NCBI GenBank assembly: GCA_027660625.1
Contig: JAQDNC010000014.1
Location: forward strand, 1-56,764
DNA length: 56,764 nucleotides
Reading direction: 5' to 3'
Source: Coriobacteriaceae bacterium AM100-PB1-1D-6A
GTDB lineage: Bacteria; Actinomycetota; Coriobacteriia; Coriobacteriales; Coriobacteriaceae
Within the stretch, counting starts at the first letter, position 1. Every line of letters starts with the position of its first letter. Below the pieces are notes generated by a model. That model worked only from the letters and a program-made list of their open reading frames with translations, was not told the DNA's origin and did not search any database. This document shows, piece after piece, positions 32,668 to 40,091 of this stretch. The position numbers were made by a program, and so were the translations under genes.

Positions 32668-32678
32668 TCCGGCATGAA

Positions 32679-32715
32679 AATCGGACAAACAAGCCCAGGC
32701 TCGTTTGTCCGATTA
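32679..32715. repeat. short palindrome downstream of tex
   Basis: The left arm aatcggacaaac and right arm gtttgtccgatt are perfect over 12 bp, with an inner agcc/ggct pairing. It lies 12 bp after the tex stop codon and may end the transcript, although no T-run follows. Confidence 0.55.
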
Positions 32716-32743
32716 ACAGGCACATCTCCGTACACACCACAAC

Positions 32744-32775
32744 AAAAAGGTGCCGCCCATCAAAGAGGCGGCACC
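32744..32775 (-). terminator. rho-independent terminator downstream of the transaldolase gene
   Basis: A perfect 9-bp stem (ggtgccgcc with ggcggcacc) is followed on the minus strand by TTTTT (32744-32748). It lies about 150 bp after the transaldolase stop, beyond another palindrome. Confidence 0.75.
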
Positions 32776-32824
32776 AACAAAGTCTCATTCAGCTCAGAAC
32801 CTACTGGCAAGCTCGTGCCGGCAG

Positions 32825-32894
32825 CCCCGGCCTTCCCTTTCCCTAGCGCGACCCTCGCAAAGCGCGTGAGCGATAGGGAAAGGGAAGGCCGGGG
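32825..32894. repeat. 70-bp palindromic element with 24-bp arms
   Basis: Arms 32825-32848 and 32871-32894 match at 23 of 24 positions (ccccggccttcccttt... ), with a 22-nt loop. It lies between the transaldolase stop and its terminator. There is no coding potential. Confidence 0.75.
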
Positions 32895-32925
32895 CGAACA
32901 GCCCACGGCGCAGCCAGTGTTCGCC

Positions 32926-33630
32926 CTACGGCAGGATATGGAAGCCGAGCGAGGCGATATCCTTGGCAAAACCGCGCACGGTGTCGAGCGAGACCTCGTA
33001 CGGGTCGCGGCCGATGTTCTTACGCTTGGCCAGAATGCTGTTGGGCACCGTGATGATCTGGCAACCGCATCCTTCCGCCTGGTAAATGTTGATGAGCTCG
33101 CGCGTGGACGCCCACAGGACCTCACAGTTGGGCTTGGCGGCGGCCTTCTTGACCGACTCCGTCATAAACGGAATGGGATCGACGCCGGTATCGGCGATAC
33201 GGCCGGCAAAGAGCGAGATAATGGACGGTGTCTCGGCGTCAACAGCCTCGACCATCTCGTCGACCTGCGTAGGCGTAAAGATGGTAGTGACGTTGACCTT
33301 GATGCCGTCGGCCGAAAGCTTGCGGACCAGCTCGGCAGTGGACTCGCCCTTGGTGGTCACGCACGGAATCTTGACGTAGACGTTCTCGGCCCAGGTAGCG
33401 ATCTCGCGAGCCTCGGCCTCCATGGTCTCGGCGTCGTCGGCAAAGACCTCAAACGACACGGACACATTGGTGATGTGGGACAGGACCTCCTTGGCAAACG
33501 CGCGGTAATCCGTCACGCCGCCCTTCTTCATAAGGGACGGGTTGGTCGTGAAACCCTGAACGTTGCCGTTCTCGTACATGTCGAGCATGCCCTCGAGGTT
33601 TGCGCCGTCAGCGAACACCTTGATTGCCAT
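32926..33630 (-). CDS. transaldolase, TalC/fructose-6-phosphate aldolase-like
   Basis: Small-form transaldolase of 234 residues in the non-oxidative pentose phosphate pathway. The Schiff-base Lys is in ENVYVKIPCV near residue 85, with KVNVTTIFTPTQV and SLFAGRIADTGVDP downstream as in the class. An early FADGANLEGM supplies the conserved Asp. The start MAIKVFAD is the usual one for this family, with AAGGA about 10 bases upstream; eight extra codons are unsupported. Distinguishing transaldolase from fructose-6-phosphate aldolase would need the active-site neighbours, so either activity is possible. It is monocistronic. Confidence 0.88.
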   Translation of the reverse strand: MAIKVFADGANLEGMLDMYENGNVQGFTTNPSLMKKGGVTDYRAFAKEVLSHITNVSVSFEVFADDAETMEAEAREIATWAENVYVKIPCVTTKGESTAELVRKLSADGIKVNVTTIFTPTQVDEMVEAVDAETPSIISLFAGRIADTGVDPIPFMTESVKKAAAKPNCEVLWASTRELINIYQAEGCGCQIITVPNSILAKRKNIGRDPYEVSLDTVRGFAKDIASLGFHILP

Positions 33631-33823
33631 CTGCCTGATTCCTTTCGTCTGCACATGGGCGTTGCACTGCTAAACACTTTACCTACGTTTATCAAGGCGT
33701 GAGCTGCAGGTTTTTATCTTCTCGGCGAACGGTATAAACACCTTAGTGTTTGGATTGATAAATCGATTGAGCATGCAAAAGCAAAGAGTCGCAGTTTGAG
33801 CAAACGTCAGAACGCGGGATTCA

Positions 33824-34651
33824 TTAGATGAGGCCGAAATGCTGCATCGCTGTGACGGTGCCGTCGTGTGCGACATCGTCGGTCACGTAGTCGGCGAGTG
33901 CCTTGACCTCGGGCATGGCGTTGCCCATGGCGACAGCTGTCTCAACGGCGGCGAGCATGCCCAGGTCGTTGCCCGAGTCGCCAAAGCCAAAGGTGCGCGC
34001 GTTGCCGGTGCGGCCCAGGTACTCCAGCGCCCGCGCCACGCCCACGCCCTTGTCGATGCCTTTGGGGCTCAGCTCGCGATTCGAACCGCCAGTGTTGCAC
34101 AGCTCAAACTCGCGATCGATAAAGCCGTCATCGTTGGCTACGCGAGCCAGGTCGCTCGCGACGATGCACACCTTGCCTGCGCGCAGACGGCCGTCGACGC
34201 GCATTCCCTCGGCGCTGTGCACCACAGAAGTGCCGATCAGAGACGACTGCTCAACACCCGCGGGTTCCAGGGCAAAAGTAGCCACGTTGGTCTCGAAAAA
34301 GGCCTCAATCCCTGCCGCAGCCATACGGCGTACAAGCTCCTCGATAACGTCTTCGTCAAAGCAGTCCTCGTGTACCACGCGGCCCTCGACCTCGAGCGTC
34401 GCTCCCGCCATGGCAACGACACCCGCAGGCTCCAAAGCGCGCAGGCCATCGGCAATTAGCCACAGGGGACGACCCGTGCAGATAAATGCCTGGTGACCCG
34501 CATTGCGCAGACGACCAAATGCATCGACAACAGCCTTCGACGGATGGACTGCATTGAAGTCCTTATCGGTCATATCGTCGGGATCGAACGACGTCAGCGT
34601 GCCGTCCACGTCAAAAAAGAGCACAGCGGGTTCGGGGCACGCATCAATCAT
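33824..34651 (-). CDS. HAD superfamily phosphatase (Cof-like, type IIB)
   Basis: Cytoplasmic phosphatase of 275 residues acting on a small phosphorylated metabolite. Motif I is FFDVDGTLTSF (nucleophile DxD), motif II is AFICTGRPLW, motif III is the Lys in SPKGIDKG and motif IV is TFGFGDSGNDLGML. The large cap between motifs II and III is typical of type IIB. The start MIDACPEP has AAGGA 8 bases upstream; the frame runs 39 codons further and would overlap the divergent gene. It is transcribed away from the RlmKL-like gene across 75 bp. Confidence 0.9.
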   Translation of the reverse strand: MIDACPEPAVLFFDVDGTLTSFDPDDMTDKDFNAVHPSKAVVDAFGRLRNAGHQAFICTGRPLWLIADGLRALEPAGVVAMAGATLEVEGRVVHEDCFDEDVIEELVRRMAAAGIEAFFETNVATFALEPAGVEQSSLIGTSVVHSAEGMRVDGRLRAGKVCIVASDLARVANDDGFIDREFELCNTGGSNRELSPKGIDKGVGVARALEYLGRTGNARTFGFGDSGNDLGMLAAVETAVAMGNAMPEVKALADYVTDDVAHDGTVTAMQHFGLI

Positions 34652-34725
34652 ATGGGTTCCTTTCGGGGCGAGAGTAAACGAAGTATCCATCATATAATGG
34701 AGCGACGCAACCAGAGAGGTCACCC

Positions 34726-37284
34726 ATGGAATTTTACGCAAGCTGCCCCGAGGGCTTTGAGTCCGCACTCGCCGATGAGCTTAAACGCCTCGGGCTTTCG
34801 CATGTCCGCCGCTTGAAGGGCCGCGCTACGTTTGAGGGCGAGCTCGAAGAAGGCTATCGCGCCTGTCTGTGGTCGCGCCTGGCGAGCCGCGTGTTCGTGG
34901 TACTCGGGCGCTTTGAGGCGCAGGATGCCGATGAACTGTACGATAGCGTTTACGACATCGCCTGGGAGAGCATCGTCCGCCCCGGCGCCACCATCGCCAT
35001 CACCGCCCATGGCGTGACCGAGCAGCTGCGCAACACACGTTTCTCGGCCCTGCGCGCCAAAGACGCGCTGTGCGACCGTCTGGCCGAGACCACGGGCCGT
35101 CGCGCCGACGTCGATGCCGCCGACCCCGATGTTCACCTACTGCTTTCGCTGCGCCAGCGCCGCGCGAGCATAAGCCTGGACCTTTCGGGCGACCCGCTGT
35201 TCAAGCGCCTGCCGTCCGCGGCGACCCGTGCCGGCGAGGGCGCGCACGTGTTGCGCCCCGACTACGCCGCCCTGGTGCTGGCGCAGGTCGGCTGGACCGC
35301 ACTGTGCGAGCGCGAGCTGACGGCCGACGATTACGAGAACGAAGCCCTGCCCACGCTGATCGATGCCTCGTGCGCCGGCGGCGGCCTGCTGCTGGAGGCC
35401 GTGAATATTCTGACCGACCGCGCCCCGGGCGCCGCACGCGAGCGCTGGGGCTTTGAGGGCTGGCAACTGCACGAAGCCGCCCTGTGGGAGCAGCTGCTTG
35501 CCGAGGCGCGCGAGCGCGAGACCGCAGCGCGCGAGCGCCAGGCGCGCATCGTTGCCGCAGACATCAACCCCGCTGCCCGAAAGACCGCCGAGCGCATGGT
35601 CAAGTGCGCCGGCTACAAGCGCTTTGTCGATTTTTGCGCCGCCAAGTCCGCCACCGTGCTGGACCATGCGGGCGCCGTCGCCGGCGCCGCCGTGGTCGCA
35701 GACACCACCGAGACCCCGCTTTCGCTCATGCACGACGCCATGACGTTGATCGGCGAGCTGCGCCGCGCGCCCGAGCTTACCGCCGCGCCGGTCGCCGCGC
35801 TCACCCGCGATGGCCTTATGGCCCGCGCGCTCCATGCCGAGCCTGCACGCTCCATCGCCATCATGCCCAATAACGAAGAGGCAACTATTGAGGTTTGGCC
35901 CTCGCTCGACCACGCCGCCGCGGCATTTGAAGCTGCGACCAGCGCAGATGCCGAGGAGCAGATCGCAGACGCTCAAGACGAAGCCGCCGACACTCCCATG
36001 CCCGAACCTGCCGCCACGCTCGACCTGGGCGACGGCAAGCCGCTGCCCGTGCTCATTCCCGAGTCCGAGCAGTTCGCCAACCGCCTGCGCAAGAACGCAC
36101 GCCTGCGTCGCAAGTGGGCAAAGCGCGAGGGCGTGAGCTGCTACCGCGTCTACGATGCCGACCTGCCCGACTACTCCGCCGCCATCGACCTGTACGAGGG
36201 CTGTCCGCAGACGCCGGGCCGCTGGCTCGTCATCGCCGAATACGCCGCGCCTAAGACCATCGATCCCGCGCTAGCCCAGGCCCGCATGCTCGACATCTTG
36301 GCCATCGCGCCGCGTATCCTGGATGTTCCGGCCGAGCACGTGCACGCCAAGGCCCGCATGCGTTCGCGCGGCGGCTCGCAGTACGGCAAGCAGGGCGCCG
36401 GCAAGGGCGCATCGGGCGAGCGCTCCAACATCGCGCGCCGTCGCCTGCCGCTCATCGAAGAGGGCGGGCTCACCTTTGCCGTCAACTTTGACGACTATTT
36501 GGATGTGGGCATCTTCCTGGACCACCGCGTCACCCGCAACCTGGTGCGCGAGCACGCCAAGCAGGCGCGCCGCTTTCTCAACCTGTTCGCCTACACCGGC
36601 ACCGCCACCTGCTATGCGGCAGACGGCGGCGTCGAGGAAACTGTGACGGTCGACCTTTCCAACACCTACCTGGACTGGGCCGAGCGCAACATGCGCCAGA
36701 ACGGCTTTGTGGGGCCACAGCATCACTTTGTGCGCGACGACGTGCTCGCCTGGATTCGCGACCAGCGCCAGACGCGCAACCGCTGGGACCTGATCTTTGT
36801 CGACCCGCCCACGTTTTCGAACTCGTCCAAGATGGGCCGCCGCACCTGGGATGTCCAGCGCGACCATGTTGAGCTTTTGGCCGGCGTATCTCGCCTGCTC
36901 GCACAGGGCGGGCATGCCATCTTTAGCTGCAACCTGCGCGGTTTCCGCCCCGAAACGCGCAAGCTCGCGCGCGTGGGCGTCGTGCTGGAGGACATTACGG
37001 CGCAGACCATCCCCGAGGATTTCGCACGCAACCAGAAGGTGCATCATTGCTATATCGTGCGCCGCCTGCCCATCGAGGACGCCATGGCCGAAGTCGGCTT
37101 TAGCGCTGAGGAGATTGCCGAGCGAACCGAGGAGCTACGCAACCCCGAAGCCCGCAAGCCTCGCGCAACGGCGCCCGCGCACGCGCAGACCGGCGACCGA
37201 GGGCCGCGCGGCGGCGACAAGCCTGCCTGCGCAGGTAAGCCCAAAAAGAAGAAGTTCTACGCCAGCAAGCCCAAGGGCAAATAA
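34726..37284 (+). CDS. RlmKL-like bifunctional 23S rRNA methyltransferase, N-terminal catalytic motif degenerate
   Basis: 852-residue protein with the RlmKL layout: THUMP domain (about 45-155), RlmL-type methyltransferase (about 160-420) and a C-terminal RlmK-type methyltransferase (about 470-790). The RlmK half looks intact: RFLNLFAYTGTATCYAADGG, VDLSNTYLDWAERN, and the catalytic FVDPPTFSNS. The RlmL half is unusual: motif I reads DASCAGGGLLLEA and the position of the expected NPPY motif reads VADTTETPLS near residue 325, so 2-methylguanine activity may be lost. A basic tail of about 60 residues ends in lysines. GAGAGG lies about 7 bases before the ATG. Confidence 0.88.
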   Translation: MEFYASCPEGFESALADELKRLGLSHVRRLKGRATFEGELEEGYRACLWSRLASRVFVVLGRFEAQDADELYDSVYDIAWESIVRPGATIAITAHGVTEQLRNTRFSALRAKDALCDRLAETTGRRADVDAADPDVHLLLSLRQRRASISLDLSGDPLFKRLPSAATRAGEGAHVLRPDYAALVLAQVGWTALCERELTADDYENEALPTLIDASCAGGGLLLEAVNILTDRAPGAARERWGFEGWQLHEAALWEQLLAEARERETAARERQARIVAADINPAARKTAERMVKCAGYKRFVDFCAAKSATVLDHAGAVAGAAVVADTTETPLSLMHDAMTLIGELRRAPELTAAPVAALTRDGLMARALHAEPARSIAIMPNNEEATIEVWPSLDHAAAAFEAATSADAEEQIADAQDEAADTPMPEPAATLDLGDGKPLPVLIPESEQFANRLRKNARLRRKWAKREGVSCYRVYDADLPDYSAAIDLYEGCPQTPGRWLVIAEYAAPKTIDPALAQARMLDILAIAPRILDVPAEHVHAKARMRSRGGSQYGKQGAGKGASGERSNIARRRLPLIEEGGLTFAVNFDDYLDVGIFLDHRVTRNLVREHAKQARRFLNLFAYTGTATCYAADGGVEETVTVDLSNTYLDWAERNMRQNGFVGPQHHFVRDDVLAWIRDQRQTRNRWDLIFVDPPTFSNSSKMGRRTWDVQRDHVELLAGVSRLLAQGGHAIFSCNLRGFRPETRKLARVGVVLEDITAQTIPEDFARNQKVHHCYIVRRLPIEDAMAEVGFSAEEIAERTEELRNPEARKPRATAPAHAQTGDRGPRGGDKPACAGKPKKKKFYASKPKGK

Positions 37285-37287
37285 CAA

Positions 37288-37353
37288 AGTTGCGGTGGAA
37301 TACGGACTGTTTTGCCTGGAATTAGGCAAATTTAGACCGTATTTCACCGCAAC
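37288..37353 (+). repeat. long hairpin, TTGCGGTGGAATA family, copy 2
   Basis: The left arm gttgcggtggaatacggact pairs with the right arm agaccgtatttcaccgcaac (18 of 20, with a G-U at the same position as copy 1), and an inner tttgcc/ggcaaa hairpin continues the stem. It sits between the convergent ends of the methyltransferase and response regulator genes, where it may stop transcription. Confidence 0.65.
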
Positions 37354-37378
37354 TCATAGTGGGATGGTGGTTGGCAAT

Positions 37379-38092
37379 CTAGCCTTGGGTGACCAATCGG
37401 TAACCGATGCCCACATGCGTTTGGATATAGCGCGGATGCGCGGGGTCGGACTCGATCTTCTTGCGCAGCGTGCCCATAAAGACACGCAGGCTCGCCAGGT
37501 CGCTCTTGGTTGCCGTGCCCCAAATCTCGTGCAGGATAAACTGGTGCGTCAGCACCTTGTCGGCGTTATGCGCTAGCAGGCACAGGAGCTTGTACTCGAT
37601 CGGCGTCAGATGCAGCTCCTCGCCATCCATCGTGGCGATGCCGGCATCAAAATCGATATGCAGCTCACCGGTATCGAACGAGCCCTCGGACGCACCCATG
37701 CCAATCTGCGCATACGAAAGGCGCCTGAGCGTCGTGCGAATGCGCGCGAGCAGCTCCTCGACCGAAAACGGCTTGGTCAGGTAGTCGTCGGCGCCGGCAT
37801 CGAGCGCGCGAATCTTGTCCGCATCCTCGCTGCGCGCCGAAACCACAATAATCGGCATACCCGACCATGCGCGCACCGACTCCACCACCTTGACACCATC
37901 CATATCGGGCAGGCCCAGATCGAGCAGCACAATACTCGGTGCCTGCGATGAGGCGGCGGCGATGGCGGCATGGGCGGTCTCCACGGCCATATGGCGCAAG
38001 CCGTGCGCCTCGAGCGCAGCGACGATAAGATTGCGAACGGCGGGGTCGTCCTCAACGACCAAGATGAGCGGTTTTACGGCAGAGTTCGGCAC
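37379..38092 (-). CDS. KdpE-like response regulator
   Basis: OmpR-type regulator of 237 residues. The receiver has the acidic pair (LVVEDDPAV), the phospho-acceptor Asp in IVLLDLGLPDMDG, and the switch Lys in YLTKPFS. The C-terminal winged helix reads LTPIEYKLLCLLA through to GIGYRLV. The start is a GTG at 38092, with AAGGAG 8 bases upstream inside the last codons of the kinase gene, so the two are translationally coupled. KdpE identity rests on overall similarity and on the DUF4118-type kinase partner. No kdpFABC is in the window; kup is the nearby potassium gene. Confidence 0.9.
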   Translation of the reverse strand: MPNSAVKPLILVVEDDPAVRNLIVAALEAHGLRHMAVETAHAAIAAASSQAPSIVLLDLGLPDMDGVKVVESVRAWSGMPIIVVSARSEDADKIRALDAGADDYLTKPFSVEELLARIRTTLRRLSYAQIGMGASEGSFDTGELHIDFDAGIATMDGEELHLTPIEYKLLCLLAHNADKVLTHQFILHEIWGTATKSDLASLRVFMGTLRKKIESDPAHPRYIQTHVGIGYRLVTQG

Positions 38093-38096
38093 AGCG

Positions 38097-39722
38097 CTAC
38101 TCCTTATCAAACGAAACGTCGGCGGCGGGAAGCTCAATCGTAAAGACCGAGCCGTGCGGGTCCGCCGCGGCAACCTCTATGCTACCGCCATGCGCCAACG
38201 CAATGGAACGGCAGAGCGAAAGACCCAGGCCCACGCTGCGGTGGCTGTCGGCCAGACCATGGTTGGCGGTGTAGAACGACTCAAAGATCCGCTCGCGATC
38301 TTCGGGTGCGATGCCCGGACCATCATCGGCCACCGAGCACGCCACGCGTCCATCGTCGACGCTAATCGAAATCATGATATGCGAGCCTGCGGGCGTATAG
38401 GTGATGGCGTTGTTCACCAGATTGACCACCAGCTGCACCATCAGGCGCGCGTCGACGTTGACGAGTGCCGGCTCATCGCACGCCACCACCTTAAGGTCGT
38501 GCTCGCGCACGGCCGGATTTACGTGGCGCAGTGCCTCCTCGACGATATCATCCATGAGCTCGAGCGTAGTCGACAGATGCATGCCGCCACCCTCGAGCTT
38601 GGTGATGGCGAGCAGGTTCTCGACGGTAGCGTTGAGCCATTGCGCATCCGAGCGAATGGACAGGAGCAGGCCGCGGCGCGTCTGGGCATCGAGCACGGCC
38701 GTGCCAGTCGAGCCTTGGTCGAGCAGCACGTCGGCATTGCCCGAAATACTGGTGAGCGGCGTGCGCAGATCGTGCGAGATGGAGCGCAGCAGGTTGGCGC
38801 GCAGCTGCTCGTTTTTGGCAAGCACCGCCGCTTCTTCGCGGGCCTCCATGGCGCGGGCGCGATCGAGCGCCAGCTCGCCTTCGCTCACGATGGCATCGGC
38901 AAGCGCCCGTTCCTCGTGCGTCAGCACGTCGGGCTCGGCAACGATAGCCAGCACGCCCACCACCGAGGCGGGGTCGCCCGAGCGCACGAAGCCGTCGCCC
39001 GTGCGAACCGTCAGGTAGATGCCATAAAACGCCGAGCCGCCAAACGTGGCATCGAGCGGGGTTCCCACGTAAGCCGACGCCGAGAGTCGCGGCGGCATCT
39101 GCGGCGCCAGCTCGTGCACCGGCGCGGCATCGCCCACGGCCGTGTACGTCGCACGCGGCAGCAGGTCCTCATCGTCGGCGTCGGCGCTGTACCATACGAC
39201 CGGACAGCCCGAAAGACGCGCCAGCTGCGTTGCCATGGCATGCACAATCTGCTGCTGATCGGCACACCGCTGCAGCATGCGGTTGGTCTCGAGCACCATA
39301 TGCGTGCGGCGGTCGCTAGCGGCAGCCTGTGCCAAGGCGCGGCGCAGGGCCAACGCAATCGAGCTCGACACAAGCGAGACCACGAACATGATGAAGAACA
39401 TGCCGGGATAGACGCGGTCGATAAGCGACAGCGAGTAGCGCGGGTCGACAAACAAGAAGTTGTAGAGCGCCACGGCGGCAGCCGAGCTCAGCAAGCAATA
39501 CAGGCGACTCCAGGTAAAGAATGCGCACAGCTGAACGGCGAACACATAGACGATCATGATACTCGGCGCGAGACCCGGATGGTCGAGCAGCGCGCCCACA
39601 ATCGTCGCCGCGACCAGCAGCCCCGCCGATACGCAGGCGTCATACAGAGGAGTGCGGCGCGTCAGCGTTGTGCGCCGCCACCAAAAGCTATCGGCAATAT
39701 CGCCGTCCGTACGGACGTCCAT
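38097..39722 (-). CDS. KdpD-like sensor histidine kinase, short form without KdpD/UspA domains
   Basis: 541-residue membrane kinase. It begins with the four-helix DUF4118 region of KdpD (about residues 28-125, with YNFLFVDPRYSLSL), then a GAF-like domain (about 145-290), the phospho-acceptor His in SISHDLRTPLTS, and an ATPase domain (NLVNNAITYTP, SVADDGPGIAP, GLGLSLCRSIA). Full KdpD proteins are about 850-900 residues and carry N-terminal KdpD and UspA domains before this part; these are absent. A GA-rich site precedes the ATG. It is followed at 4 bp by the KdpE-like gene and lies just downstream of a small membrane protein and kup on the same strand. Confidence 0.9.
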   Translation of the reverse strand: MDVRTDGDIADSFWWRRTTLTRRTPLYDACVSAGLLVAATIVGALLDHPGLAPSIMIVYVFAVQLCAFFTWSRLYCLLSSAAAVALYNFLFVDPRYSLSLIDRVYPGMFFIMFVVSLVSSSIALALRRALAQAAASDRRTHMVLETNRMLQRCADQQQIVHAMATQLARLSGCPVVWYSADADDEDLLPRATYTAVGDAAPVHELAPQMPPRLSASAYVGTPLDATFGGSAFYGIYLTVRTGDGFVRSGDPASVVGVLAIVAEPDVLTHEERALADAIVSEGELALDRARAMEAREEAAVLAKNEQLRANLLRSISHDLRTPLTSISGNADVLLDQGSTGTAVLDAQTRRGLLLSIRSDAQWLNATVENLLAITKLEGGGMHLSTTLELMDDIVEEALRHVNPAVREHDLKVVACDEPALVNVDARLMVQLVVNLVNNAITYTPAGSHIMISISVDDGRVACSVADDGPGIAPEDRERIFESFYTANHGLADSHRSVGLGLSLCRSIALAHGGSIEVAAADPHGSVFTIELPAADVSFDKE

Positions 39723-39751
39723 CAGCGCCCCGCCCCTCTCTCATAAACAAA

Positions 39752-39788
39752 AACCACCACAAAGGGGACAGGCACCTTTGTGGTGGTT
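39752..39788. repeat. intergenic palindrome with CAAAGG core
   Basis: Arms aaccaccacaaagg and cctttgtggtggtt are perfect over 14 bp. It resembles the TGTGACAAAGGG family at the inner end only. It lies between the kdpD-like gene and the small membrane protein gene. Confidence 0.65.
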
Positions 39789-39835
39789 TCCCTTGTGGTG
39801 GTTCCAAGTGTAAAGCCTTCTACGACCGGCAGTCG

Positions 39836-40030
39836 CTAGACAAACAGCACGTGCGCGAGCAGGGCACACACGCACACCGCTCCAAATACCAGTGCCACGA
39901 TCGAAATTACGCGATCGGCCATGTCCATGTTGGCACGGTTCGTCAAAAACCGATCTTCGGCGGCGTCGGCGCGTGCCTCACGCACCATCTCGGCAACTAC
40001 CTCGTGGCCATCAAGCATCTTTGCATCCAT
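39836..40030 (-). CDS. small single-pass membrane protein between kup and kdpD
   Basis: 64-residue product. The first 40 residues are charged (MDAKMLDGHEVVAEMVREAR...) and the last 20 form one membrane helix (ISIVALVFGAVCVCALLAHV). I choose the ATG at 40030 because GGGAGG lies 6 bases before it; an upstream in-frame ATG gives 74 residues but lacks a site. It lies between kup and the kdpDE-like pair on the same strand, 61 bp after kup. I do not recognise a family. A regulatory or accessory role for the potassium transporter or the kinase is conceivable from position alone. Confidence 0.7.
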   Translation of the reverse strand: MDAKMLDGHEVVAEMVREARADAAEDRFLTNRANMDMADRVISIVALVFGAVCVCALLAHVLFV

Positions 40031-40091
40031 GTTTGCCTCCCCGGTCTCAACCTTGTCCATCGAAAACCAACTCCATGCAACCTGTCGGCGC

